This document shows positions 33,949-48,468 of a DNA stretch of 64,000 nucleotides, one piece after another. Within the stretch, counting starts at the first letter, position 1. Each line of letters opens with the position of its first letter. Under the pieces are notes generated by a model, which was not told where the DNA came from, searched no databases, and saw only the letters and a list, made by a program, of their open reading frames with translations. A program made the position numbers and the translations under genes. This DNA comes from Turnera subulata. Lineage: Eukaryota; Streptophyta; Magnoliopsida; Malpighiales; Passifloraceae. The stretch spans positions 3,830 through 67,829 of the forward strand of contig JAKUCV010005769.1 in assembly GCA_028386065.3 (NCBI GenBank), read 5' to 3'.

Positions 33949-34380
33949 ATGCTGCAAGATCCAAGGTTGATGACATCAGGGGAAGTCTTAAACTCCAAGT
34001 CACGTAAAAGGAAAGTTGCGAACCAGAGAGCTTCGGTTCCTGATGACAGGAGTATTCAAGGGGTACAGGTGCCTGTATCTGTGAGAGCAGGGCAGAAGGG
34101 CTCCAAAAGGAATTTGAAGACCCAAGGATCTCCATCTTTCCAGCAGCAGCCTGAATGGTCAAATTCGGATTCGTTGCCCGACTCCTCGTCATCGGGAAGT
34201 GAGTACCGAGCACTGAGACGCAAGTATCTACTGTTGGAAGAAGAGAGCTATGCTTTGGGGGCAGAGTTGAAAGAGGTTGAAGACGAGGTTAAGACTCTTG
34301 AAGATGAGAAAATCCAATTGTTAGACCAGCTTGTGGTGTTAGAAGGCTTGGTTGACCCTTCAGAACCCTACTTCTCTTAG
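33949..34380 (+). CDS. Small basic/coiled-coil protein, unknown function (143 aa)
   Basis: A single uninterrupted frame starts MLQDPRLMTSGEVLNSKSRK and ends at a stop at 34378-34380. The N-terminal third is basic (SRKRKVANQR, about 18-28), which could be a nuclear targeting signal. The middle is serine-rich (SDSLPDSSSSGSEYRALRRK). Residues about 86-135 are a strong acidic/leucine heptad coiled coil (LEEESYALGAELKEVEDEV, then KTLEDEKIQLLDQLVVLEGL). It has no cysteines, signal peptide or membrane helix. No named family was recognised. Base use and charge pattern look like a real protein and not TE debris, but single-exon coding status is not proven. A further in-frame ATG at codon 8 is possible. 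Confidence 0.6.
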   Translation: MLQDPRLMTSGEVLNSKSRKRKVANQRASVPDDRSIQGVQVPVSVRAGQKGSKRNLKTQGSPSFQQQPEWSNSDSLPDSSSSGSEYRALRRKYLLLEEESYALGAELKEVEDEVKTLEDEKIQLLDQLVVLEGLVDPSEPYFS

Positions 34381-35272
34381 GGATTAGGATGCTCATGTAC
34401 TGATGGCTGTTGATTGCCGCAATTGCATATCCTGTGAATGTGGTGGGACTCCCAAGGTTGTCAAAAAATCCACAGCAGCTGTAGTGATACTTTTAAATGC
34501 TTCATTTAAAAGTAAGTAGAAAAGAATCAAGTTAATTTCCTTATTGACTCCTCCCTCATTGCCTTGCTTGATGCGGTTATCTCAAATTTCCTCTGCTCTC
34601 AAGTTGTTTCACTTGTATTATTGGAGCATAGCACCTTTTTTTCGCAGCTTATTTGTGTGCAGATTGCAAAAATACTTGCAACAGTGCTTCTTCAATCATC
34701 TCTTCTTCCTTTCTGTACAAACCAATATTTGAATAGCAGCTGTCAGAATTTACATTTAAGCATCCGCACATGGAAAGGAAACAGGAACATAATGCAAAAT
34801 GAAGAGTTACCAAACCTAGAATTTGTCTTGGGGGGCTCTATTTTCACTCCCCTTTTCTTTTTTTCCAGATAGTGACTATACATAATCTTGAAAATAAACA
34901 AAAGAATACACCAAAGGCCATAAACTGCATAAAACACATAACTTTTGAAAATACTGTGGATCCATCCTAGCATTTCACAGTTGCTTTATTGTACCTTCTG
35001 ACTAGGTTAGACATGTACCTGGTGGACTATGCGCTCGATATATATGTGATGGTGATGCTATGTTACACCATAGTTGGTTCATATTAATCTTAGGTTATAT
35101 ATCTGGACTATGTGTCTAACGACACCATACATGCTTAGATCGAAGTATTAATATTCACTTATCCTATGTTATATGTGTGCAAACAAATCTACGCCAGAAT
35201 TTGTGCAGCTCAATCTTATATAGTATGTATTGAGATGAATTGTCAGCCTCTACTGTTAATGACTGAATTTTG
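34381..35272 (+). other. 3' flank of coiled-coil gene and intergenic DNA
   Basis: Likely 3' UTR in the first several hundred bases; an aataaa signal occurs near 34890 (gaaaataaacaaaag). No other gene or repeat was supported. Confidence 0.4.
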
Positions 35273-36350
35273 GAGGAACCAAGAAGATGGAATGATGAAT
35301 TACTGAAGAGATACTTTCTACATTGTGATGTGGAGGCGATCATGTCTATTCCCTGTCTTATCTTGAGAGACCTGATTCTATTTGCTGGTATCTTACAAAT
35401 GCCGGTTTGTTCTCTGTGAAATCTGCTTATAAGGTGCAGTGGTAATTTAACCGTCATGTTAATCAAAGTGGTGCATCTTCCTAGGAGTTGAAAATGGTGG
35501 GTTTCTGGAAGAAAATTTGGAGGCTTCAATTGCAGAATAAAGATAAGATTTTCTTCTGGAGGTTGTTCCATGATATATTGCCAACCAAACAAAATTTATG
35601 GAGGAGAATCTTACTGGAAAAGATTGTCCTCTATGGGGTACTGAAGTTGGAGACAACTTATCATGCCATATATTGTTGTGAATGGATAGGGAGTCTATGG
35701 GAAGGGATTCTGCCGGGTTATGAGCCAGTGACGATGGAGGGATTAAATATGCAAAGCTTTCTTCCTAATCTGCTGGAGGGTGTTGAGTCTGGTTTATGGA
35801 GAGAAGTTTTGATTAAAGCCTGGAGTATATGTCGTCAACACAACTTGAGTGTTCTAGGGTGTTAGTCCCTCTACGGATGTAGTGTTAGCTACAACAAATA
35901 GAATGCTGGAGAATGCACAAAGAATGAAGGTGTTTAATGCTGCCAGTGGGGTGGCCAGTTTAGATAGTATGGCAAGGGGGCGGTTTGATCCTGTTAAATG
36001 GTCTCCACCTCTGCATGGTTCAATGCTGTCGTTCCAAATTTCTGATGGAGTGGGTAGAGAATATGGGAGTAGTTGTGAGGGATCAGTTAGGTGGTTTTTA
36101 TGGTATCTTGTAGCCGTGCGCTAGCAGTAAGGAGGGATCCAGTAATTGCTGAAGCTCTTGCACTAAGGGAAGGGTTGCTTTTTGCGTCACAGTGTGTTTT
36201 TTATCCTTAGTTGTGGGATCAGACTACAAACAACTCATAGACCGACTTCAGGCTATTTCTTCAGCTCCTGATGAAACACTTGTGGAGTTATTTGGAAGGA
36301 TATATTGTAGCCAAAATAGCTAAGAGGGGTGACTCAGCTCCTAAAACAAG
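35273..36350 (+). pseudogene. LINE 3' fragment: zf-RVT and RNase H-like remnants
   Basis: Reads, with frameshifts, as the C-terminal part of a plant L1-type ORF2. WNDELLKRYF-like and ICWYLTNAGLFSVKSAYK come before the zf-RVT segment FWKKIWRLQLQNKDKIFFWR and LFHDILPTKQNLWRR (35490-35620). An RNase H-like part then follows (SPPLHGSMLSFQISDGVG, LREGLLF), with stops. No reverse transcriptase core is present, so the copy is 5'-truncated or broken. Boundaries are approximate. Confidence 0.65.
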
Positions 36351-37026
36351 CTTTTGGAAAAATATTTTTTGGAGCTGTCATCAAAATTTAGGTTTTTAAA
36401 GAATTCAAGAGAGATCGAAAAAAGGCAGGAGAGAGCAGATTTAGAATGGTTTTTAGGATGTATTCTATTACAACCTAGTTTTTTCAAAAATCATGCTATA
36501 GCATTTATAAGAGTTTTTCCAAGGTTCAATTATAAATCTAGACTTTACTAAGGTTCAACCTAAACTTATACCTAAAGTTCCAAAGCATTTTGAGAAATTC
36601 AAGCTTTAAGCCTAAGTCAATCCAATATACAAAGAGAGACCCATTCTTTAATTACAAATAAAGGTCAAAGATTTCTCAAAGATTTTCTGTGTACTTAGCA
36701 AGCTCAATAAGATTATTCACTCATTTCTAATACCTTGCCTTATATGTAAATAGAGAGTAGGAAGGCTATTCCCAATGACTAAAGGGTAGAAATATCAAAA
36801 GCTTGCTTTTTTGAAATTTTGGTGGAAGGTCCTTATACGGAACAATTTGCCAACTTAGAAAAAAATTTGACCGTTGCACATCTTGTTGGTTATTGGTCTG
36901 TCCCTTGATGCGTCTTTGATGCTTCTTTGTAGTTTATTGGTCTTCTATTGGTAGATTAGAAACTGTACTAAATTTGTAAGGGTAGAAGTTGGTTCAAGAG
37001 GAGGAGAGGATGGAGCCAAATAAAAC
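36351..37026. other. Intergenic, nothing recognised
   Basis: AT-rich DNA with no coding motifs, paired repeats or RNA genes recognised. Confidence 0.4.
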
Positions 37027-37036
37027 ATCCATATTG

Positions 37037-37672
37037 TTTTTTTTTTTTTGAACAAAGGGGAAAATCATTTTATAGATCATAAAGAGCAGGTGGAAACCAC
37101 CAGTACATACGCAGAGCAAGATCTAGCAGATATAAGATTTTTCCTAAGAAAATAGAGAAAAATGCTACAAAGAAAGAAGAGGAAGGCTAGAAAGAAGAAG
37201 GGCATGAAAACAGAGAAAAAGGCTACAAAGAAAGAAGAAGGGCAGTGCCCCATAATGAGGTTCTGTCCAGTGACAGAATACATCTCTGAGTCAAGTCGCC
37301 GGTAAGGCAGCAACTCATTTCCAACCTCTTCGAGCCCAGAAATAACAACAAACATCCCATTATCAGAAACAGAAGCCGAACAAGAAGACAAAAGCGCATA
37401 ACCTCCAACCCACAGGACCGTGTAGACACTACAGCCACCGCTCCTCTTCAACCCCATCCCAAAAAAAACTAGATCTGAAGCAGATCTATAGATAAAAAGT
37501 CAGATCTATAACAGAACTGAAAAAAGCATACAAAAAAAAAAGGAAAATAAAGCCTAGACAATAAAGAAGAGGGCTTGCCAACCAGCCCAAGAGGAGCCGA
37601 CGCTAGTCCTCTTCTTTGTTAAGGAAGAGGTTTTTAGTGAAGGTTGAGAGAAAAAGATTTTTAGAGAAAAAT
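37037..37672 (-). mobile_element. Short poly(A)-tailed retroelement (SINE or deleted LINE)
   Basis: On the minus strand the element ends in an A tract (13 T at 37037-37049 on the plus strand). It is flanked by the 12-bp direct repeat atccatattgtt (37027-37038 and 37673-37684, the left copy overlapping the T run). A terminal A tail plus a 12-bp TSD indicates target-primed reverse transcription. The interior lacks RT motifs. It contains a duplicated aggctacaaagaaagaag block (about 37165-37240). At about 636 bp it is long for a SINE; a LINE with an internal deletion is as likely. Confidence 0.7.
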
Positions 37673-37684
37673 ATCCATATTGTT

Positions 37685-38829
37685 AATCTTTGTAAGCTCA
37701 CACAAGAGTTGTATAGGAGACTTTACATGTGCAAGGAAAATACGAAAGGTAAAAGAAAGAAAGAAGATGCATAGGAACCACATATATTTTCGGCCTTGCA
37801 CTTGATAGTTCTGCCAAAAACACACATTGTCTGTTTTGAGGAGGAACTCATATTTTTATTGGGCTTGCTTATGAAAAACTTAATGAGCCCAAGTAAACAA
37901 ATGTAAAGATTTTAATAATTATAATACATTGAGGCGAGCATGTATCAATCAAAAATGATATGGGCTAACATACATATCTTCTATTTACCTCTTTTAGGAC
38001 CTGTTGCACAAAAAGAGAAGCTAATGCTGTACGAGCTCATCAAACTGTTTTTGGAGAGGATGGCATGTTTTGGATTGAGGAGCGTCCTAGTGACATTAAG
38101 GCTTCTCAATCATGATTATATAATATATTTTTTTGATGAAATGATTATATAATATATTCATAACCTTCCATGGAAATTTTTTATTTATTACTTCTTGTTG
38201 TGTACCTATTAAAACATTTAATCAACTCACTTATTATCGGTCTACAAATTTTCTATATATTTCAGCATTTGAATTTTGGAAGCGATCATACTGGAAAGAA
38301 AACAGAAGGGGGAAATTTTAGGAAGCCGAGGGAGCGAATTCCCGTGACCAACTGAAGGAAAAGGAACTAACTCTTGGTTTTCCATGAAGTCATTTCCGCT
38401 GCTTGACGCGAGTTGACAGCCTCAGGAAAAAAAAGAAAGTCAAAATAATTTCCTTTTCACAGTTCACATTCATAATTGCCACGAAAGAAGGAAATGCAAG
38501 ATACAGGAGTATATCACGTGATATTTAATTAACAGATTCAACTATGCAAAAAATATGCATCCTTCCTTCCACCAAAAATTGGAAGAACCCCCCCCCAAAA
38601 AAAACAAAAAAAAGAATATAATGCATCTCTGCCTTGTTTTAACAAATAATCTTAAAATAATTGTGTTGCTTGCCGGACCCAACTGTGTAATGTCATTGGC
38701 ATGCTACTATGAATTTATAATCTAATCTGCTGGATTGGCATCTCTACATCATGCTTTGTGTAGATGATTTTGTCACTGGTCACGATCCAAAAAAGGCACC
38801 TAAACTAGTATATACAACTTAAGCCACGA
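37685..38829. other. Intergenic / 3' flank of the protease gene
   Basis: No gene was recognised. A short direct repeat, gattatataatatatt, brackets a T-rich spacer near 38115-38160. Positions close to 38829 are probably 3' UTR of the minus-strand subtilase. Confidence 0.4.
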
Positions 38830-42700
<3,871 letters not shown>

Positions 42701-42848
42701 TGTTGAAGCCAAGCCACCAACTTTGCCAAGAACGTATTATTATTCTCTTCACTTGTAGATAACAAACATTACCATCCCATCAAGTATACATGCCACCACC
42801 ACTCACTGGTATTTCTCGTGTGAGAGAGAAGAAGAGGACATAGACACC

Positions 42849-42851
<3 letters not shown>

Positions 42852-42890
<39 letters not shown>
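42852..42890. repeat. (AT)n microsatellite upstream of the protease gene
   Basis: About 19 at units lie 150-190 bp upstream of the subtilase start codon, in its probable promoter or 5' UTR. A length-polymorphic marker is plausible here. Confidence 0.9.
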
Positions 42891-42892
<2 letters not shown>

Positions 42893-43308
42893 ACCAAGTC
42901 TTTTAAGGACTATACCCCTATAGTAAATAAAGCATCACATACAAAAGAAAAAGGAGAAGAGAAAAGAGGAAGTTACCAAACAATTAATTATGAAAGAGAG
43001 AGAGAGAGGAATAGAGGGAAGTGGGTGTGTTGCGTGAGTGGGTTGGGGTTGGGGGGGAGTATGGTAGGGGGAGAATGTTCACATGGGGTCCATCTCAGAA
43101 TGTGCAAATTTCACAAGAATAGGGGCACCACTTTTGGATCGGATTAGTGGGTGGGAGGGAATGTGAACAAATATTATATTATTACAGCTTGCTATGCTAC
43201 TACCTTTTTCTTTTGTTTGAAATCATTTTTTTGTTTGGTTGATTTTGATTATACATACGCGTAAGTAAACTGTTGTCCAGCCTACGAATCCTCCTATGGA
43301 TTGGCCCC
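42891..43308. other. Protease upstream region
   Basis: Probable distal promoter of the minus-strand subtilase. It holds an (AG)n run (about 42990-43006) and G-rich runs near 43040-43070. Nothing else was recognised. Confidence 0.4.
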
Positions 43309-43313
43309 TTATA

Positions 43314-43753
43314 TCTCACGGACTTAGAGTTTTGGAATGTTTGCTCGTGCGGCTTTTAGGTAACTCTCACTCAAACTCAAGCCTAAGATCAGCCTTACAT
43401 CAATGGAAGCATTTGGAGAAAGAATAAAGAAAGGCAACAAGTGAACAAGAGGGTGTTTGGAAGGAATGAACCCAATTGTATTACCATAAGTATACAAAGC
43501 TCTCAAGTGTATGTTTTGATGGATGCTTTACAAATGAGGAGCCCTCCTCCTTATATAGGCAAATCCCCCTCCACTATGGATGGCTAGGATTGAGCCTCTA
43601 GAATGTTCCACGATCTAACGGTGGAGATTACAAGGCCTAGAATGTTCTATGGAAATATCTACACAACCTTATCTACAAGAGTAGCCTAGAGGATTCCATA
43701 AGGTTCTAGAGAATTCCGCACCCTTCTAGGCTTGGAGTGCAAGTGGTGTGACA
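43314..43753 (-). repeat. Gypsy 3' LTR
   Basis: 440 bp. Its first two bases on the plus strand are tc instead of tg, a terminal mutation relative to the partner LTR. Confidence 0.88.
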
Positions 43754-43764
43754 TTCTTCCCCAC

Positions 43765-44630
43765 CTATCTCGCCAACGTCCCCGTGGCGAGCTTGGGCCG
43801 GAACTCCTTGATCTTGTCTTCGAATTGCCACAAGTCCCGGTCCCGTTCCCATGAGGCCTCGCTCTCCAGAAAACCCTTCCATCGAACCAAGTACTCCCTA
43901 TAGTTTTCATTCTTGCCTCGCACAGCGATAGCGCTCCACGAAAGAAGTCAATTTCCTTGTCAAAGGAGGCGGTGACCGATATTGGTGCTCTCTTGGACTC
44001 CCCTTGGTCTTGGTCTTCCTCGTCTCCATGATATGGCTTCAACAAACTCACGTGGAAGACGGGGTGAAGATTAAGCCTTGAGGGCATGTCAAGCTTGTAG
44101 GCAACTTTGCCCACCCGTTTAACAACTTTGAATGGACCCTCGTAGCGCCGCACCAACCCCTTGTGTAGCTTGGAAAAGACCCTTTGTTGGTGTGGTAGTA
44201 ACTTCACCATGACGAGGTCGCCTTCTTCAAACTCCAACGGCCTCCGCTTAGCATCCGCCCACTTCTTCATTCTCTTCGTGGCCTTGGCTAGGTACGCCTT
44301 TGCCATGTCTCTTTGTGCTTGCCAATCCTTGGCGTACCGATAAGCTGCGGGACTACTCCCCGTATAGCCCGTAGCAATGGTGCTTGGAGTCATTGGTTGC
44401 TGCCCCGTGACAATCTCGAAGGGACTCATCCCCGTAGACTCACTCCTTTGCAAATTATACGAGAATTGTGCTACATCAAGTAGTTTTGCCCAATCCCGTT
44501 GGTTGGCACTCACGTAGTGCCGCAAGTATATCTCCAACAAGGCATTCACCCTCTCCGTTTGCCCATCGGTTTGTGGATGAAAGTTTGTAGAGAAATTCAG
44601 CTTGGACTCCATCATCCGAAAAAGTTCCTT
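43765..44630 (-). pseudogene. Gypsy integrase C-terminus plus frameshifted chromodomain
   Basis: Contains the third integrase acidic residue in HPQTDGQTERVN, then NLQRSESTGMSPFEIVTGQ and the C-terminal GPFKVVKRVGKVAYKLDMP and LHPVFHVSLLKPY. Past about 43920-43960 the chromodomain continues in a different frame as RGKNENYREYLVRWKGF and SEASWERDRDLWQFEDKI, ending at a stop at 43765-43767. The chromodomain marks this as a chromovirus. The shift replaces it with an unrelated tail in the long open frame. Confidence 0.8.
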
Positions 44631-45191
44631 CTAAAAATGAGCGTTGAAGCGCACATCCCGATCACTCACGATCGTCTTAGGAATGCCCCAATACTTCACC
44701 ACATGCTTGAAAAACAAGCGGGCCGCTTCAGCTCCCGTGCACTCTGGGGTAGTTGGGATGAAGATGGCATACTTGGAGAATCGATCCACGACCACCAAGA
44801 TAATGCTGAACCCATCGGACTTGGGCAAGCTAGTGATGAAATCAAGTGAGATGCTCTCCCAAGGCCTTTCGGGTGTAGGCAATGGCTCCAACAAACCCGG
44901 TGGGCGTTGTTGCTCAAGCTTGTCTTGTTGGCATACTAGACAAGTCCGAACATACAACTCCACATCATCCCGCATCCGAGGCCAATAGTAGGAATCCTCC
45001 AACAGTGCAAGTGTGCGATCAATCCCTGGATGGCCAGCCCACTTAGAATCATGGCATTCCTTGAGCACTTCCTTTCGCAATTTCCCATGTCGCGGCACAA
45101 AGATCCTGCTCCCCTTTGTGTAGAGCAACCCATTATCAAGCCAAAATCTCCTCGTCTTGCCTTGTCCAACGAGCTCCACCAAGGCTTTGGC
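44631..45191 (-). pseudogene. Gypsy integrase, zinc-binding and core domains
   Basis: Shows an HHCC-type zinc finger (CHDSKWAGHPGIDRTL, then CLVCQQDK) and the core acidic residues in WESISLDFITSLP and IVSDRDVRF. A TAA stop at 45192-45194 precedes it, and a TAG stop at 44631-44633 falls where the family has a tryptophan after RF-like residues. Together with the next segment the D, D, E triad is present but disconnected. Confidence 0.8.
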
Positions 45192-46980
45192 TTACGGATC
45201 ATGTGCCATCCCCTCCTTGATGCGCTCTACCAAAGTGCTATCGGGTCGACTTATAGCTGCAAGGTCGGCCCTTCTACTCAAAGCATCGGCCACCAAGTTA
45301 GCCTTCCCCGGCTTGTACTCCAACACATAGTCGAACTCTGCTAGAAAGTCTTGCCATCGTGCTTGCTTTGGTGTGAGCTTTTTTTGTGTGAGGAAATAAC
45401 TCGAGGCCACGTTGTCCGTCTTGACAACAAACTTGCTCCCTAACAAGTAGTGCCTCCACACTCGTAGGCAATGGACCACCGCCGTCATCTCCTTCTCTTG
45501 CACCGTGTAGCACCGCTCCGTGTCATTAAGCTTGCGGCTCTCGTAAGCAATCGGATGCCCCTCTTGTATAAGCACGCCGCCAATGGCAAAATCTGAAGCA
45601 TCCGTGTGCACCTCATATGGCTTTGTGTGGTCGGGCAAGCTTAGCACCGGCTCCTCCATGATAGCCTTCTTCAAAGCACCAAAGGCTTGTTGGCATTCCT
45701 CAGACCAAACCCACGGCTTGTTCTTCTTCAATAGGTCCGTCAATGGTGCTGCAATGGCCGAGTACCCCATGATGAATCTCCGATAATAGTTGACAAACCC
45801 AAGGAAAGATCGGAGCTCGGGGACTCGCTTAGGGGTCTCCCATGCTTGGATTGCCTCTACCTTGGCCCGGTCCATCATCAACTGGCCGCCTCCCACTCGG
45901 TGCCCCAAGAATATAACTTCATGTTGGGCGAAGGCACACTTCTCCCTCTTCACATAAAGCTCGTTCTCCCACAAGGCTTGGAACACTTGTCGTAGGTGTT
46001 GGACATGCTCCTCCAAGGTGTTGCTATAGATGACAATGTCATCAAGGTACACCATGACAAAGCGATCCAAGAATGGGTGGAGAACCTTGTTCATCAAAGT
46101 GCAAAATGTAGCGGGGGCGTTAGTTAAACCAAAGGGCATCACTAAGAATTCATAGGAACCATACCGGGTAACACAAGTAGTCTTCGACTCATCCCCTTCG
46201 ACAATCCTCACTTGGTAGTAGCCCGATCTCAAGTCAAGCTTGGTGAACCATTGATCCTCGCCAAGTTGGTCGAACAAGTCCGCGATGAGAGGAATTGGGT
46301 ACTTGTTCTTCATGGTGATCTTGTTGAGAGCTCGGTAGTCAATACACAACCGCAGTGAACCATCATGCTTCTTTTGGAATAACACCGGTGCTCCAAATGG
46401 TGCTTTAGATGGTTGGATGAACCCCGCATCCAACAACTCCCTTAGTTGCCTCCGCAACTCTTCCAACTCGGGTGGCGCCATACGATATAGGGTAGCGGCA
46501 GGGGGCTTTTCATTTGGCTCCAACTCGATCTTGTGATCTACCTCCCGCCGTGGTGGCAACTTCTTTGGAAGCTCTCTTGGCATCACATCTTCAAACTTGC
46601 CAAGCAGTTGTTTCACCTCACTAGGCATGTCATCAGCAAGCGTTGCGTCTTCATTAAGCATCAAAGTAGCTAGGTAGGTTGGCTCGTTCCTCCGGACTCC
46701 CTTCTTGAGTTGCATGGCCGAAATGGCCTTCTCCTTTAGCATCTTCTCACGAGCCACCGATACTACACAAGACTTATCCCCCTCCTCAAGGATAAGAGTA
46801 TTGGCACTTGGCACGGGGACGGCCTTGGTGCGATCAAGAAACTCCATACCTAGCACAACGGGATAATCATCCATAGGCACAACGGAAAAATCAACTTTAC
46901 CTCGCCAATTGCCGATGCACATGTCCACCCCACATGCAACTCCATAGATTGGCTTGGCCTCCGAGTTCACGGCTTTCAAT
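45192..46980 (-). pseudogene. Gypsy protease end, reverse transcriptase and RNase H
   Basis: Starts in the protease half (YPVVLGMEFLDRTKAVPVP). The RT follows with LRLCIDYRALNKITMKNKYP, FTKLDLRSGYYQVRI, VMPFGLTNAPATFCTLMN and catalytic VMVYLDDIVIYS. RNase H has YEVHTDASDFAIGGVLIQEG and ends with HYLLGSKFVVKTDN. The domains are complete and uninterrupted over about 1.8 kb, ending at the stop at 45192. An upstream extension of the open frame (to 47081) comes from the inserted solo LTR and is not part of the element. Confidence 0.85.
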
Positions 46981-48468
46981 TGTAAGTTTCTGTAATTTAC
47001 ATGACACTTCATATAGAACATAAAATGCACAGCGGAAGTACGGAAACTAACCAAGAACCAAGTGAAGCATGCATAAACCATATAACAAATTTTACATACC
47101 TGGAAGATTAGGATCTTTCACCTAATAGCTGTAACGAATCAGCAAGAGCTAGACAATGGCCTGGCTCCTCTACGGTATCCACACGAACCGTGATCAAGGT
47201 GGAGTCGTCTCACGATCCAACTTCCGAGCACTCCCGGACTGGGTGCTAGCAGCAGAAAACGGGAGTTTGTATAGTTGTGGTGTTTTGCTCTTCCTTCTTT
47301 CACAAAGAAGAAGAGAGGTGGAAGGGCTGTGTGTTTGCTCTGAAATTTTTCAGAACCCAAAATGTGAGAGAGAGAGTGGAAGAGAAAAAATCTGATCTCA
47401 ATCACTCACACCCAAAGGTTCATTAGTGGAGGTGAATGGCCAACACCTTGGCCCCATTACCCACCATTATATGTCTTAACATAATAATGTTCCACTAATC
47501 CTTGTCAGCATCCACAGCACCTAAAGAGGCACAATTATGCAGACAATAAGTGAACCAACCAGCCCAAAACGACCTGGTTCAACCATGGTCCAACTACGGT
47601 CCAACCAACTGCTCGAATCAACGGTTCTATGTGTGTGACCCTGTAGGCACTTGTAACATTCGGCAATAATTGTAAAATGTCATTTTACAATTATAAGCAA
47701 AGAGCGGCGTCTAGCAACACATCATTGCTACCCGAACGACAAGATCAATACTGATTCTCTTTGCCTCGAAACATGTCATCGTCCCTTCGTCCCATTATCA
47801 GATTAAACCGAGACATGGAATATGTCAATCTCGTATATGTTTAATCTCGGTTTCTTGATCCTCGAGTTAACTGTGTAAAACGGATACCAATGATATCACC
47901 ATATCATAATCCGAGCACGGCCGTGCATTTACAGTTCGACTCTATCAAAAAACCATCCGATAATATACCCGTTATATAGGTCGGACGAATCCCCTCTTGA
48001 CTCATCAAAACCCACTACATAATCATCATATACCCAATGATTACCCTTATGTCCACCCAGTTACGGATGACTAGGAATAATATCAAAGTACATGACTCAT
48101 ATGTTGGGAACCTTGATGATCTTAGGTCGGAGGACAATTACATCTATAAGAACCACTAATGACATACATATAACGTTCCATGTAGGGTTTTTATGTGGGT
48201 CGGTCCAGTCCACAAGTTCTCCAACTTGTACCCGTATGTAGAATTCATATCACATATGCAATTCTCAACATACGCTAGTCTTAATTTATTATTACAACCC
48301 ATCCGTAATAATAATCGACTAGGGACATTTAAGAATATGAAATATTCTAGGGTTATAAGTATATGCAAGCGTTTATCTCATAAACGATACTTATTGGAAT
48401 AACTTTAATGTGTATACATGACTACAAATAATCATCCATGATTGGCTTTTGGGCATATTACACTAACA
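46981..48468 (-). mobile_element. Solo LTR inserted in the gypsy protease region (1488 bp)
   Basis: On the minus strand it starts tgttagtgtaatatgccc and ends cagaaacttaca. The TSD tcaat is perfect (46976-46980 and 48469-48473). No internal domain was seen. The tgttagtgtaatatgcccaa start is of the copia type (inferred). It splits the gypsy protease between RGQL and KAVNSEAKPI. Confidence 0.82.

Noticed and set aside
37077..37457. 126-aa hydrophobic minus-strand frame
   Set aside because: Contained in the A-tailed retroelement and built partly from a duplicated internal block. No family was recognised.
47081..47405. Frame suggesting an N-terminal extension of the gypsy pol
   Set aside because: It derives from the inserted solo LTR (46981-48468), not from the gypsy element.
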